A stretch of DNA of 64,000 nt from Acidiluteibacter sp963716125 (GTDB lineage: Bacteria; Bacteroidota; Bacteroidia; Flavobacteriales_E; Vicingaceae), in NCBI GenBank assembly GCA_963716125.1, contig OY970294.1, positions 496,001-560,000 of the forward strand. Direction: 5' to 3'. Positions 17,901 to 28,147 of this stretch are shown here, one piece after another. Both the position numbers and the translations under genes were made by a program. The notes under the pieces are model-generated. The model made no database searches, had not been told where the DNA came from, and saw only the letters and a program-made list of their open reading frames with translations. Each line of letters begins with the position of its first letter. Positions within the stretch are counted from its first letter, which is position 1.

Positions 17901-18656
17901 TTATGCTCCTTGCAATAAAAACCCACCATCCATGGTTAATGTAATTCCATTGATCCATCGCGCGGCATCCGAAAGTAAAAAGCAAGTGGCTTGCGCTAAA
18001 TCTTCAGACTCGCCTGCTCCCAAAGGATATTTCGCAACATGTTCTTCCATAGATTCTTTTGATCCACGTTCAATACCTTTTTCGTACATCTCTGTTTTTA
18101 CCATGGCAGATGCAATACAATTACATCTAATAAGTTTATCTTTCAGCTCTAGCGCTAATACTTTGGAGTATGTTTCTAATGCAGCTTTACTTGTAGTGTA
18201 CATGCTGCCACCAATGTATGGAAATTTTGCAGATATGGAAGAAATAAAAACAAATGCCCCATTTCTATTCAGTTTTTTCTTTTTGATGAGATGAACACTT
18301 AAATTTACAGCTGCAAAGAAATTGATGTCCCAGGTTTTCATCATTTTTTCTTTTTTCGCAAATCGAATAGGGTAGGTATCCAATATCCCTGCAGAGTAAA
18401 CTACTCCATCTATATTTGGAATTTCAGAAATCCAACTTTCTAAAGTATCCTCATCACTTATATCACCACAAAAATGATGATGTTTTTCTGAAATAATTTC
18501 AACATCTCTTCTAGAGTTGGTATATATTTCTGCACCTGAAGCAATTAATTTTTTTGCAACAGCATAACCAATCCCACCAGATACTCCAGTAATTAATATA
18601 TTTTTGCCTTTAAAATCATAATTGGCAGCTTCTAATATTCGATTGGTTTCAAGCAT
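17901..18656 (-). CDS. FabG-like short-chain dehydrogenase/reductase
   Basis: A 251-residue SDR with cofactor loop TGVSGGIG at about residues 23-30, the NSRR end of strand 2 (suggesting NADPH), YSAG in place of the common NNAG, a catalytic Ser in ISSISAKF, Tyr-Lys in YTTSKAA, and a C-terminal MDGGFL motif typical of FabG-like 3-oxoacyl-ACP reductases. Its 5' end overlaps the KAS III gene by 25 bases and its stop lies one base before the GNAT start, so the genes are tightly coupled. It likely reduces the beta-keto group made by the neighbouring condensing enzymes. Confidence 0.8.
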   Translation of the reverse strand: MLETNRILEAANYDFKGKNILITGVSGGIGYAVAKKLIASGAEIYTNSRRDVEIISEKHHHFCGDISDEDTLESWISEIPNIDGVVYSAGILDTYPIRFAKKEKMMKTWDINFFAAVNLSVHLIKKKKLNRNGAFVFISSISAKFPYIGGSMYTTSKAALETYSKVLALELKDKLIRCNCIASAMVKTEMYEKGIERGSKESMEEHVAKYPLGAGESEDLAQATCFLLSDAARWINGITLTMDGGFLLQGA

Positions 18657-19680
18657 AAAATGTCCTTTGTATTAATAATGCAACTGCCCCACGATAATCC
18701 TACACCGAATCCACATAAAAGCATTTTTTTGTTTTTGCTCTTCTCTGTTAATTGATCACAAATAGTCAATGGAATGGAGGCAGAACTTGTATTTCCATAT
18801 TTAGTGAGAGAAAATGGAACTTTATCAACGTCTATTTTCAATTTTTTTCTAATCGTATCTATAATTAATTTATTGGCTTGATGAAAAATAAAATAATCAA
18901 TCGCTTCCTTAGATTGATTTGAATTCTCAAACAATTGTGTTATATTTTTTGGTGGTTCTTTTATAGAAAAAGAAAATACATCTAATCCATTTAATTCTAA
19001 ATCTCTTGGAGCATGATTAATTCCATGACCAAAGTTTTTGACCACAGTGGTTTCATCATTTAATTGATTTCTTGCACCTCCATCACGTATGATAATCGCT
19101 TCAAATCCTTTCCCATCATTTTCGAGGTTAAATGGTATTTCTTCAGCACCTTCTTCATAACTAATTGCTGTTGCAGTAACTGCATCGCCAAATAAAGGAT
19201 AAGTGCTTTTGTCTTCGTAATTTGCCGAAATAGTAGAGATATCACCACTTATTAATAATCCCTTTTTTAATTGACCATTTTGAAGAAATTGGGCAATTAC
19301 AGAAAGTCCGTATACATAACCTGAGCAACCTAAACCTATATCGAATGCCATACAAGATGCAGGCAATCCTAGTCTACCTTGTAAAATAATTGCGGATGAA
19401 GGTAAATAGTAATCTCTTGATTGAGTTACTAAAACCAGAATATCTATTTCTTCTTTTTTCCAGCCTAATTTTTCTATTAGTTCATTGGCTGCTTCTCTCC
19501 CAAATCTACAGTTGTTACTCCAAACTCAGCATGTCTTTTTTCTTCTATCCCTGTAGTTTTTATTAAAAAATTACGTTCGGCTTCAGTTAAATAGTCGTAG
19601 TCTTTGTTGTGGATTGTTTTATTAGGAACTACACTACTAATACCGCTAATTCGAATATTTGGGATAGTAAAAAATGCCAT
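18632..19680 (-). CDS. 3-oxoacyl-ACP synthase III-like (FabH-like), single-base frameshift
   Basis: The start at 19680 gives MAFFTIPNIRISGISSVVPN, typical of a thiolase-fold N-terminus. After TTVDLG the frame breaks near 19500-19506. The next frame continues directly with REAANELIEKLGWKK and runs to 18632. One missing base in the GGG run region would restore about 349 residues. The catalytic triad is intact: Cys in DIGLGCSGY, His in FHQAN, Asn in YGNTSS. KAS III enzymes condense an acyl-CoA with malonyl-ACP. It overlaps the ACP gene by one base and the SDR by 25. The break may be a sequencing error. Confidence 0.85.
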
Positions 19681-19913
19681 TACACTTCCTTAGATTCAAA
19701 AAGGTTATATAAATCTTGAATAGTTTTTGAGTTACGTAACTCTTCACCAGTTAAACTGATGTTGTATTCCGACTCAGCCAAAGCCATAATTAACAAAGCG
19801 TGCATACTTCCCCAATATTCAGTTTCTGCAAGGGGTGCATTTTTATCAATTTCAATAGAGTCATCAATTTCTAACGTTTCTCTAATGTTATTTTCAAATT
19901 CTTTCCAATCCAT
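19680..19913 (-). CDS. Acyl carrier protein, atypical carrier site
   Basis: A 77-residue acidic helical protein of ACP length. The usual phosphopantetheine motif DSL/DSM at the start of helix II is here WGSMHALLIMAL, so the Ser (about residue 36) is kept but the preceding Asp is Gly. Acidic residues surround it (ETEYWGSM). The stop TAA shares its last A with the ATG of the KAS III gene, and its start is 13 bases after the other KAS III gene. It would carry a growing short acyl chain for a dedicated pathway rather than bulk fatty-acid synthesis. Confidence 0.8.
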   Translation of the reverse strand: MDWKEFENNIRETLEIDDSIEIDKNAPLAETEYWGSMHALLIMALAESEYNISLTGEELRNSKTIQDLYNLFESKEV

Positions 19914-19926
19914 TTATTTTGCTATT

Positions 19927-20931
19927 TTAAGTTTCCCAAATACATCCATTCCAGCTTAAACCAGTGCCAAAAGCTGCAATTAATATTTTCATACCCGGTT
20001 TGATTTTATTTTGTTTTTTAAGGTTGTTTATTAAGATAGGAATAGTAACTCCTACTGTATTTCCGTAATCAGCTACGTCAATTACAACTTTTTCAGCAGG
20101 TAATTTTGCAATCTTAGTCAGATTTTTTAATATAAACCCATTTGGTTGATGAAATAGATATAAATCAATATCATCTTTACTCCAATTGTTTTCTTCTAAA
20201 ATAGAAGTAATCATTTTTGGAATTCGGTCTAATACAAATCTAAAAACACCTGCTCCTTGCTGATAAAATTTACCTGGAATTTGCTTCTCACCAAAGTCAT
20301 TGATAAAAGGTAAAAATGAATTTTCGTTTATTGGATTCCTAAAAAATCCATCTTGAGTTATAATTTTATCTTTTTTGTCTCCATCATTTCCAAAACGATA
20401 ACTGTGAATTTTTTCTGAGTCAGACTTTTCTATAATATATGCTGCTGCTCCATCTCCAAATATAAAACGATTAGATTTATCATCCTTATCAATCATTTTT
20501 GTTAAGGAAGAAATGACAACTATTAAAACCTTAGAGGCAGCATTAATTGTTATTAATCCATCGGCAACAGCCAGTAAATAAATATAACTGCTACAACCTT
20601 GCAAAACATCTACACATCCAATATCTGTTCTTAAATTTAATTTTGCTTGGAGCACACCAGATGTTGCAGGGTTGTAATAATCCCTTTCAGGTGAACAAAA
20701 TAAAATGTAATCAATCTCTTCTATTAAATTAGGATGAGTTTGCAATAAATTTTGAGCTGCCTTTAAACCCATATCCATAGAGCGTTCTTCATCTCCGATG
20801 ATATGTCTTTTATCCACTCCTAGTTTAGACCACGTATTATTTTTTCTTTCCTCAGGAAAAATTTTGAAAAAATCTTCGTTGTTCATTACTTTTTCAGGGA
20901 AGTACAGAGAAACTTCAGCAATTTTAGACAT
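19927..20931 (-). CDS. 3-oxoacyl-ACP synthase III-like (second KAS III)
   Basis: A 334-residue thiolase-fold condensing enzyme with an intact triad: Cys in VLQGCSSYIYL at about residue 112, His in LFHQPN at about 256, Asn in DYGNTVGV at about 286. The length equals FabH. It is the first gene of the minus-strand operon, and differs enough from the neighbouring KAS III (DVLQGCSS versus DIGLGCSG) to have another acyl specificity. Two KAS III proteins with one ACP suggest either two condensations or a heteromer. It diverges from the phosphopantetheinyl transferase gene over a 154-base AT-rich spacer. Confidence 0.85.
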   Translation of the reverse strand: MSKIAEVSLYFPEKVMNNEDFFKIFPEERKNNTWSKLGVDKRHIIGDEERSMDMGLKAAQNLLQTHPNLIEEIDYILFCSPERDYYNPATSGVLQAKLNLRTDIGCVDVLQGCSSYIYLLAVADGLITINAASKVLIVVISSLTKMIDKDDKSNRFIFGDGAAAYIIEKSDSEKIHSYRFGNDGDKKDKIITQDGFFRNPINENSFLPFINDFGEKQIPGKFYQQGAGVFRFVLDRIPKMITSILEENNWSKDDIDLYLFHQPNGFILKNLTKIAKLPAEKVVIDVADYGNTVGVTIPILINNLKKQNKIKPGMKILIAAFGTGLSWNGCIWET

Positions 20932-21085
20932 AGATATTTTGATGTATATTGAATTATAGGCTAAGGTATAAAATTAAATTGAAAATAATTGTTCTTTAAG
21001 CGTCGAAGTGGTGTATCTTAGGGATAATTTTATAGTTTTCAGTAATACTTAATTTGATTCTATTTTTAAAAAATCGAAAGATAAT

Positions 21086-21637
21086 ATGCCTTATAAAGAT
21101 ATAGAATTTCTTACATCAAATGGAAAGCTTGTTGTACGGACTTATTTGGATAAAAAAAGTTTTGATTTGTCCAATAATCATGACAAAGGTATTGAAATGC
21201 TGCAACAATACGTTGATAAGAATATTTCTAAAATTGAGCATAAAAACTCTGGGGCTCCTTTTATAAATAATTTTAGTGGTAGCATTTCCATTTCTCATTG
21301 TAAGAATTTGTATGCACTGTATTATTCAGATACTAAAGAGCCAATTGGAGTTGATGTTGAGCGTTTAAATCCAAATTTAAAGAAGATAAAAGATCGTTTT
21401 TTAAATACTGTAGAACTACAAAATTTTAATGAATTGACTGATGAATTGTTGCATTTAATTTGGTGTGCTAAAGAGGCTGTTTTTAAATACTATGACGGAG
21501 ATTTTGCGGAGTATTTGAAAAGTATAACCGTCTTAGAAATAAATCCAGAAGGACAAATAAAAACCCAATCCAGATTTGGGAAATTAACTTGTAATTTTAA
21601 AATATTAAATGATAATGTATTTTTGGTTTGGGTATAA
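21086..21637 (+). CDS. 4'-phosphopantetheinyl transferase (Sfp/AcpT type)
   Basis: A 183-residue protein with the two signatures of the superfamily: PIGVDVERL (Mg-binding Asp-x-Glu) at about residue 92 and WCAKEAVFKY at about residue 133. An upstream SISHC element corresponds to the SxSH CoA-binding motif. It moves phosphopantetheine from CoA to the Ser of carrier proteins. Located divergently next to the atypical ACP, it is the likely activator of that ACP. It converges with the aminotransferase gene after 28 bases. Confidence 0.88.
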   Translation: MPYKDIEFLTSNGKLVVRTYLDKKSFDLSNNHDKGIEMLQQYVDKNISKIEHKNSGAPFINNFSGSISISHCKNLYALYYSDTKEPIGVDVERLNPNLKKIKDRFLNTVELQNFNELTDELLHLIWCAKEAVFKYYDGDFAEYLKSITVLEINPEGQIKTQSRFGKLTCNFKILNDNVFLVWV

Positions 21638-21665
21638 TATTACGCCGTGAGAACTTATAATGCCA

Positions 21666-22814
21666 CTAACTTTTCGCGAAAAAGCTGTTCACTTCTTTGA
21701 TTACTATATTTTGGTCATTTTCAGTTAATGAATAGTATAAGGGTAACCGAACAAGGCATTCTGTATATTTGTCAGTGTTAGTTAAATTTCTACCATCATG
21801 TTTATCATTAAAATAGGGGCTTTTATGCAAACTTAAATAATGAAAAACAGCTGATATATTCTTTGCTTTTAAATGTTTAATCAATTGTGATCTTTGGGAT
21901 TTATTTTCACAAACTAAATAAAACATGTGCGCATTATTGGTAGCATAATCAGGAAGAGTAGGCAAACTCACCCCAAATTTTTCAACAATATTTTTGAAGG
22001 CATCAAAATATCTGTTCCACAAAAGTTTTCTTTGAATTTGAATTGTATTTAAATTTTCTATTTGGGCAAATAAAAATGCAGCGGTTATATCTGATGGCAT
22101 AAATGATGAGCCCAAATCAACCCAATTGTAACTATCTACTTTACCTTTAAAAAATGCAGAACGATTGGTGCCATTTTCCCAAATTACCTCCGCACGATCA
22201 ATAAACTTTTTATCGTTAATGGCAAGTAAACCGCCTTCTCCAGAAATAATATTCTTAGTTTCATGAAAAGAAAATGCAGCAAAATGACCGATGCTTCCTA
22301 GTGCTTTTTTAGTGCCATCAGAAAATGTATAGTAATTATCAATAGCTTGAGCTGCATCTTCAATTACATAAATATTATGTTTTGATGCTATCTGCATGAT
22401 TTTTTCCATATTGCAAGCAACTCCTGCGTAGTGAACTGGCACAATTGCAACTGTCTTTTCAGTTATTAAATCCGCTATTAAATCTTCATTGATTGCTGGA
22501 TGATCACTTCGGCTATCACAAAAAATAATTTTTGCACCTCTTAATGCAAAAGCATTCGCTGTTGAAACAAATGTGTAGCCAGGAATAATTACTTCATCTC
22601 CTTCTTTTATGTTTAATAAAATGGAAGCCATCTCTAGCGCAGCAGTGCAAGAAGTAGTTAATAAGGCTTTTTTAATTCCATATTTTTCTTCAAAAAATGT
22701 TTGACACTTTTTGGTGTATTTCCCGTTTCCTGATAGATGACCTAATTTTGCAGCGTCTTCTATATAGGCTGTTTCGTTTCCTATAAGAAAAGGTTTATTA
22801 AATGGAATTGGCAT
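21666..22814 (-). CDS. DegT/DnrJ/EryC1 sugar aminotransferase (WecE/RffA-like)
   Basis: A 382-residue PLP enzyme. It starts IPFNKPFLIGNETAYI and has HLSGNGKYTKKCQ, TTSCTAALEM (phosphate contact), VIEDAAQAID (Asp to pyridine N) and the PLP-lysine in SFHETKNIISGEGG. These match the WecE/RffA group, which makes dTDP-4-amino-4,6-dideoxygalactose from the 4-keto sugar. It supplies the amino sugar in a locus that also has an acyltransferase, a polyprenyl-P glycosyltransferase and acyl-chain enzymes. It lies on the same strand as that operon but is separated from it by the convergent PPTase gene. Confidence 0.9.
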   Translation of the reverse strand: MPIPFNKPFLIGNETAYIEDAAKLGHLSGNGKYTKKCQTFFEEKYGIKKALLTTSCTAALEMASILLNIKEGDEVIIPGYTFVSTANAFALRGAKIIFCDSRSDHPAINEDLIADLITEKTVAIVPVHYAGVACNMEKIMQIASKHNIYVIEDAAQAIDNYYTFSDGTKKALGSIGHFAAFSFHETKNIISGEGGLLAINDKKFIDRAEVIWENGTNRSAFFKGKVDSYNWVDLGSSFMPSDITAAFLFAQIENLNTIQIQRKLLWNRYFDAFKNIVEKFGVSLPTLPDYATNNAHMFYLVCENKSQRSQLIKHLKAKNISAVFHYLSLHKSPYFNDKHDGRNLTNTDKYTECLVRLPLYYSLTENDQNIVIKEVNSFFAKS

Positions 22815-22905
22815 ATAAATAATGCAATAGTTGAAATAAATTAATCATTTACAGCTTACATATTAATTTCGATTGCTATCTCAACCAATCGCTCTTTTCA
22901 ATGAA

Positions 22906-23331
22906 TTATTCCTGAAAACCAATCAACATAGTTACACAGCCTAAACCCACTAAATCATTTTCTGATTCCCTTTTTGGAACTTCTATTTTTACAAATAATT
23001 CTTGGCTCGTTTCAGCTTTAAAATCCCAATAAGTTACATTTTCCTTTACGACATCACTGAATAATTTCTTTTTATTTTTATCAAATACAGTTAAACTTAC
23101 TTCCCCTAATAATTCAGAAGAACAAGTTAATAATCTATATTTTAGACCGGCAGAAAAGCTTACTTGTAATTCAGCAGATTCACCTGGAGCTAATTTAGCT
23201 GCATTGAGTTGTCCATTGCTAATAAATGGGTTGAGCGCATGCAAACAATTATTTTTAGTAAAAGATTTACATTGACTAGGGGCTATAGTATATGCTGCTA
23301 AAAAACAGACTAATAATAATATTTTTTTCAT
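22906..23331 (-). CDS. Small secreted protein, unknown function
   Basis: A 141-residue protein with a signal peptide (MKKILLLVCFLAAYTIAPS) and a mature part with four Cys and a beta-sandwich-like pattern (ESAELQVSFSAGLKYRLL, VSLTVFDKNKKKLF, SQELFVKIEVP). This suggests a compact extracytoplasmic domain. It begins four bases after the stop of the upstream lipoprotein gene, so the two are an operon. No family is recognised. Confidence 0.7.
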   Translation of the reverse strand: MKKILLLVCFLAAYTIAPSQCKSFTKNNCLHALNPFISNGQLNAAKLAPGESAELQVSFSAGLKYRLLTCSSELLGEVSLTVFDKNKKKLFSDVVKENVTYWDFKAETSQELFVKIEVPKRESENDLVGLGCVTMLIGFQE

Positions 23332-23335
23332 AATT

Positions 23336-24220
23336 CTATTGATTTACAATTTGATTTCTTAGGTTCTTAACTTTTTCTTTGATGCTTTGAAATGTACTAT
23401 CATTCAATATAACACTTTCGTTAGATGTTGATCCTAAAACCATCATATCACCTTCTTTTTCCATTGTTGCTTCGCCTGCATCAGTATCTGAAATTTGTGC
23501 AAAAATATCCGAAAGACTTTTTAAATCTGCTGTGATTTCTTTTTGGCTATTAAAATTTTGATTTTCGGCTAATTTTATGATTCTTGAAAGTGGTTCTTTT
23601 TGATCTTTAATAATTCTTTTTAAACCATCGTTATCCGCTGATGAACTAACCATATTTGTGCCTAAGTATAAGCCTTCTATCCAGCCGCCAATTACTACCA
23701 AAGCAGAATTTTCACCTTGTTTATTTTCTTTAAAATAAGTATCCATGTCTAAAAATGAATCTGCAATTATAGAAACAATAGAATCTTTATTTTCAACGTT
23801 AGATTCCAATCTATTCACCATTTTCTCATCAAAACCTTGACCAATACCTAAGTTATCGCTCAATTTTTTGCAAACGGCCATATATTGGATACTTTCTTGT
23901 GTTTTTTTGAAAATACCTGTATAACTTAAATCTGCACCATAAACACCTAAAATTAAAGCTCTTTTTTCAGAATCTTCATATTTATTAACTGCATCTAATG
24001 CTAATAAATGAGTTTTGTCAAAATCAATTCCTTGGATTTTGAACAGCGTACTCAATTCCAGTGGTGAAGGAACCGCGTAAAAAATATCAGTTAATTCAAT
24101 AACTGCCGAAGTGTCATTAACCATTTCGGTAGCTGACTCTTCTTGCTCTTCTTCATGTTTGGTAACACATGCGCCAAAAAGCGAAAGAGCAATAATGGAT
24201 AAAGCGATTTGTTTTTTCAT
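23336..24220 (-). CDS. Lipoprotein of unknown function
   Basis: A 294-residue protein with lipobox LFGACVTK (Cys at about residue 18), an acidic linker EEEQEE, then a mainly helical region. The pattern GVYGADLSYTGIFKKTQES and GGWIEGLYLGTNM recurs in uncharacterised Bacteroidota lipoproteins. It is probably periplasmic. It lies 44 bases after polA and is followed by the small secreted gene. Confidence 0.7.
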   Translation of the reverse strand: MKKQIALSIIALSLFGACVTKHEEEQEESATEMVNDTSAVIELTDIFYAVPSPLELSTLFKIQGIDFDKTHLLALDAVNKYEDSEKRALILGVYGADLSYTGIFKKTQESIQYMAVCKKLSDNLGIGQGFDEKMVNRLESNVENKDSIVSIIADSFLDMDTYFKENKQGENSALVVIGGWIEGLYLGTNMVSSSADNDGLKRIIKDQKEPLSRIIKLAENQNFNSQKEITADLKSLSDIFAQISDTDAGEATMEKEGDMMVLGSTSNESVILNDSTFQSIKEKVKNLRNQIVNQ

Positions 24221-24264
24221 CTTAATTAATTTTGTTCAAATATATAAAAACTATACAATTATAT

Positions 24265-27049
24265 TTAATGTGCTGCCAACCAATTTTCAGCATTATTCAT
24301 TTCAATAGTTAAAGGAACGGATAATTTTACTGCATTTTCCATTTTTTCTTTAATAATAGGTTGAATAATTTCTAATTCTTCATTCAATACATCAAAAACC
24401 AATTCATCGTGAACTTGGAGTAATAATTTGGATTTTAATTTTTTATCATGCATTTCTTTATGAATATTAATCATAGCAATTTTTATAATATCAGCCGCAG
24501 AACCTTGTATAGGTGCATTAATAGCATTTCGCTCCGCAAAACCTCTCACAGTTGCATTGCTAGCATTGATATCATTTAAATACCTTCTTCTTTCCATAAT
24601 GGTTTCCACATAGCCTTTTTCACGCGCCATTTCTATATTGTTATCCATATAAGTTTTAATTTTTGGATATTTTTTGAAATAATTTTCTATTATTTCAGCA
24701 GCTTCCCCTCTCGGAATATTTAATCGTTGTGATAATCCAAATGCAGAAATACCGTATATAATACCAAAATTGACCATCTTAGCTTTACTTCGCATATCTC
24801 TATTAACCTCTGAAAGCTCCACTTCAAATACTTTTGCGGCAGTAGCGGCATGAATATCTTCCCCTTTTTTGAATGAATCAATCATACTTTCATCACCACT
24901 TAAGGCAGCGATTATGCGCAATTCTATTTGAGAATAATCTGCCGCAAGTAGGGTGTAATTTTCATTTCTAGGAATAAAAGCTTTTCTAATTTCTCTGCCT
25001 TTTTCAGTACGAATTGGAATATTTTGCAAATTGGGATTGGTAGAACTCAATCTACCAGTAGCTGCAACTGTCTGCATATAGTTAGTGTGCAATCTTCCTG
25101 TTATTGGATTAACCAATTCTGGTAAAGCATCTACATACGTAGATTTTAATTTTTTTAATGATCTGTACTCTAATACAATTGCTATTATTTCATGTTTATC
25201 TGCTAGTTTACTTAAGGTATCTTCCGACGTTGAATACTGACCGGTTTTCGTTTTTTTAGCTTTTTCAACAATTTGCATTTTATCAAACAATACTTCGCCC
25301 AATTGTTTTGGCGAATCTATATTAAAATGTTCACCACTCATTTCGTAGATTTTCTGTTCCAATTCAATCAAATCTTTTCCCAACTCTTTAGAAAATTCTT
25401 TTAAGGCTTTTATATCCAATTGAATTCCTTCATTTTCCATATCGGCCAAAACCTCAATTAAAGGAATTTCAATATTATTGAATAGATTTTGCAAATTTAG
25501 TTTAGAGAGTTGATGTTCGAATAACTCTTTCAATTGAAGAGTGATATCTGCATCCTCGCCAGCATATTCAGCTACTTTAGCAGGATCCATATCCTTCATA
25601 TTTAATTGATTTTTACCTTTTTTACCAATTAAAGATTCAATCGAAACAGTTTGATAATGTAAATAAGTTTCTGCTAAAAAATCCATTCCGTGTTTCATGT
25701 CAGGTTGCATCAAATAATGAGCAATCATCGTATCAAATAACTTTCCTTTAAACTGAATATCATATCGTTTTAAAATAGCTAAATCATATTTTAAGTTTTG
25801 CGCTACTAACTCTTTATTTGAATCACCAAAAATTTCTTTGAAAATAGCTACTTCTTTTTTTGCTTTTTCATAGTCAGCCGAAACTGGAACATAAAATCCT
25901 TTATGTTTTTCAATTGAAAATGCAATTCCCACTAATTCTGCTTCTTGAGGGTTTAAGCCTGTTGTTTCTGTATCAAAACAGATGGTTTTTGCAGATTTTA
26001 ATTGAGTTAATAATTCTTTTTTGAGAACTTCAGAATCGATTAATTGATATTCGTGTTTTACAGATTCAATGGTTTGATATTCTGAAGGTGCATTTTCTTG
26101 AATTTGAGCTTCTGTAACGCTTCCAAATAAATCCATTTGGCCATTTGTGTTTTCAGTAGCTACCGCTACTTCCTCACCTAAAATTCTTTTGCTCAACGTT
26201 CTAAATTCTAGTTCAGCAAAAATTTCAGTCAATTTTTCCTTATCCATCTCGCCTCGAATAAGTTTATCTTCTTCAAATTCAACAGGAGCATCTAAAATTA
26301 TAGTGGCTAATTTTTTTGACAAAAGTGCTTGCTCTTTATGATCTTCTACCTTTTCTTTCATCTTGCCTTTAAGGTCGGCAGTGTTTTCCAATAGATTTTC
26401 AATACTTCCGTATTCTTTTAAGAACTTTTTTGCAGTTTTATCACCTACACCCGGTATGCCTGGAATATTATCTACTGCATCCCCACACATTCCTAAGTAA
26501 TCTATAACTTGTAGCGGATCAGTTATTTCAAATTTTTCACAAACTTCCTTTATTCCCCAAACCTCAGACTTATTGCCCATTCGAGCAGGTTTATACATAA
26601 AGATATTATCAGAAACCAATTGACCAAAATCCTTATCGGGAGTCATCATATAAGTCACAAAACCTTCTTTTTCTGCTTTTTTTGCCAATGTTCCAATTAC
26701 ATCATCTGCTTCAAAACCATCTGAAAATAAAATAGGAATATCAAAACCTTCAATAATTTGTTTAATGAAAGGAATGGCAGACCGAATATCATCTGGCATT
26801 GCTTCCCGATTGGCTTTATATTCAGCATATTCTATATGTCTTTCGTGGGTTTATTGGTGTCAAAAACCACGGCAATATGCGTTGGATTTGTGTATTGACT
26901 AAAACATCCCAAAGGGTATTAGTAAATCCTTAAATGGCAGATGTGTTTTGTCCTTTAGAATTGATTATTTGATTTTGACTTAATGCAAAATATGCTCTAT
27001 AGATCAGTGCATAAGCATCTAAAACATACAGTGTTTTGTCTTTTGACAT
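24265..27049 (-). CDS. polA: DNA polymerase I, 5' end broken by a nonsense codon and two indels
   Basis: The full protein (about 928 residues if repaired) has a 5'-3' exonuclease domain (FEADDVIGTLAKKAE), a 3'-5' exonuclease domain with intact acidic residues (CFDTETTGLNP, YAGEDADITL) and a polymerase domain with motif A ADYSQIELR, motif B RSKAKMVNFGIIYG and motif C VHDELVFDV. The start is the ATG at 27049 (MSKDKTLYVLDAYALIYRAY). In the first 84 codons a Tyr codon reads TAA (26930-26932), and two single-base gaps follow before MPDDIRSAIP at 26799. The breaks are clustered in one 250-base stretch and the remainder is intact, so I favour sequence error. Confidence 0.9.
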
Positions 27050-27148
27050 TGTTTTGATGTTTATCTTTAATTAGAAACAATGAAGATACGTAAAAGCAAC
27101 GCTTTTTAAAAATGAAAATGAAAAATAATTTGAGAAAAATGAAGTAGA

Positions 27149-28147
27149 TTATTTTTCGTTCAAAACAGTGGCTAACACAACTTGACCAACAGCTTTTAAA
27201 GTATTTTTATCAATTACATTCATATTATCATCATGTGTATGCCAATGCGGCGCAAAGGCTCCTGTAGCAGCATCATACTGAATAATATCTATTGATGGGA
27301 TTTTTGTAATTCTATTGACATATAAATGATCATCCTCTCCAACATGAGCAGTTTCACGAAAAGGGAAATAATTACTGTAACCCAATTCTGCAGCTACATT
27401 CCATACTTTTTCTACCACAGCAGGCGCATAATACATAGAAATAGCTTCTTGCGTAAATACCGCATTTTGAGCACCTACCATATCTAATAAAATACCATAT
27501 TCTGCTTTATAATTGGGTTGATGTAAGTTGTTTGCCCAGTATTGACTTCCCAAACACCAAGTGGCTTGTTTTGGATTTGGAGTTCCTTGAGGTTGTCCAT
27601 AATCCTCTGCGTCAAAAAATATAATATCCACACCCACTTCAGGATTTTTAATGTTCAATTGTCGTGCTACTTCTAATAAAATACCAACACCACTTGCTCC
27701 ATCGTTGGCTCCATCAATAGCCTTATTTTTGTCTGTATCATCTTGATCTGCAAATGGTCTAGAATCCCAATGAGACATTAATAAAACTCTTTTGTTTTTT
27801 TCAGGAAGATAACTTCCTATTATATTTTGCATATTCAATTTAGTGCCATCAAATGCAGTTACAACAGCAGCTTGAACGGTTACTTCTGCGCCAAATCTAA
27901 TGAATTGACTCTTTAGGTATTCGGCAGTTGCTTTATGAGCTTCAGTATTCGGAACTCTAGGTCCAAAATTAACTTGATCAGCAACAAATTGATAAGCTGA
28001 ATCTGCATCAAAAGCCGGTGGTAAAATAGTAGCTTTAACTTCTTTTTTTGGGCTATTGTCAGCTGTATTTTTATTCTCCTCTTGCGTCTGACAACCTGTA
28101 ATTGCTACAAGTAGTACAATTGCTATTAATTGTATTTTAGTTTTCAT
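27149..28147 (-). CDS. M28-family metallopeptidase lipoprotein (glutaminyl-cyclase-like)
   Basis: The start at 28147 (MKTKIQLIAI) gives a lipoprotein signal peptide with lipobox AITGC; it overlaps the cysS stop by 11 bases. The catalytic domain shows the M28 zinc pattern: SHWDSRPFADQDD, NDGASG, FFDAEDYG and the late His in HVGEDDHLYVN. The spacing and the Trp-rich insert ATWCLGSQYWANN recall the glutaminyl-peptide cyclotransferase branch of M28, so either N-terminal pyroglutamate formation or aminopeptidase activity in the periplasm is possible. Length is 332 residues. Confidence 0.85.
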   Translation of the reverse strand: MKTKIQLIAIVLLVAITGCQTQEENKNTADNSPKKEVKATILPPAFDADSAYQFVADQVNFGPRVPNTEAHKATAEYLKSQFIRFGAEVTVQAAVVTAFDGTKLNMQNIIGSYLPEKNKRVLLMSHWDSRPFADQDDTDKNKAIDGANDGASGVGILLEVARQLNIKNPEVGVDIIFFDAEDYGQPQGTPNPKQATWCLGSQYWANNLHQPNYKAEYGILLDMVGAQNAVFTQEAISMYYAPAVVEKVWNVAAELGYSNYFPFRETAHVGEDDHLYVNRITKIPSIDIIQYDAATGAFAPHWHTHDDNMNVIDKNTLKAVGQVVLATVLNEK

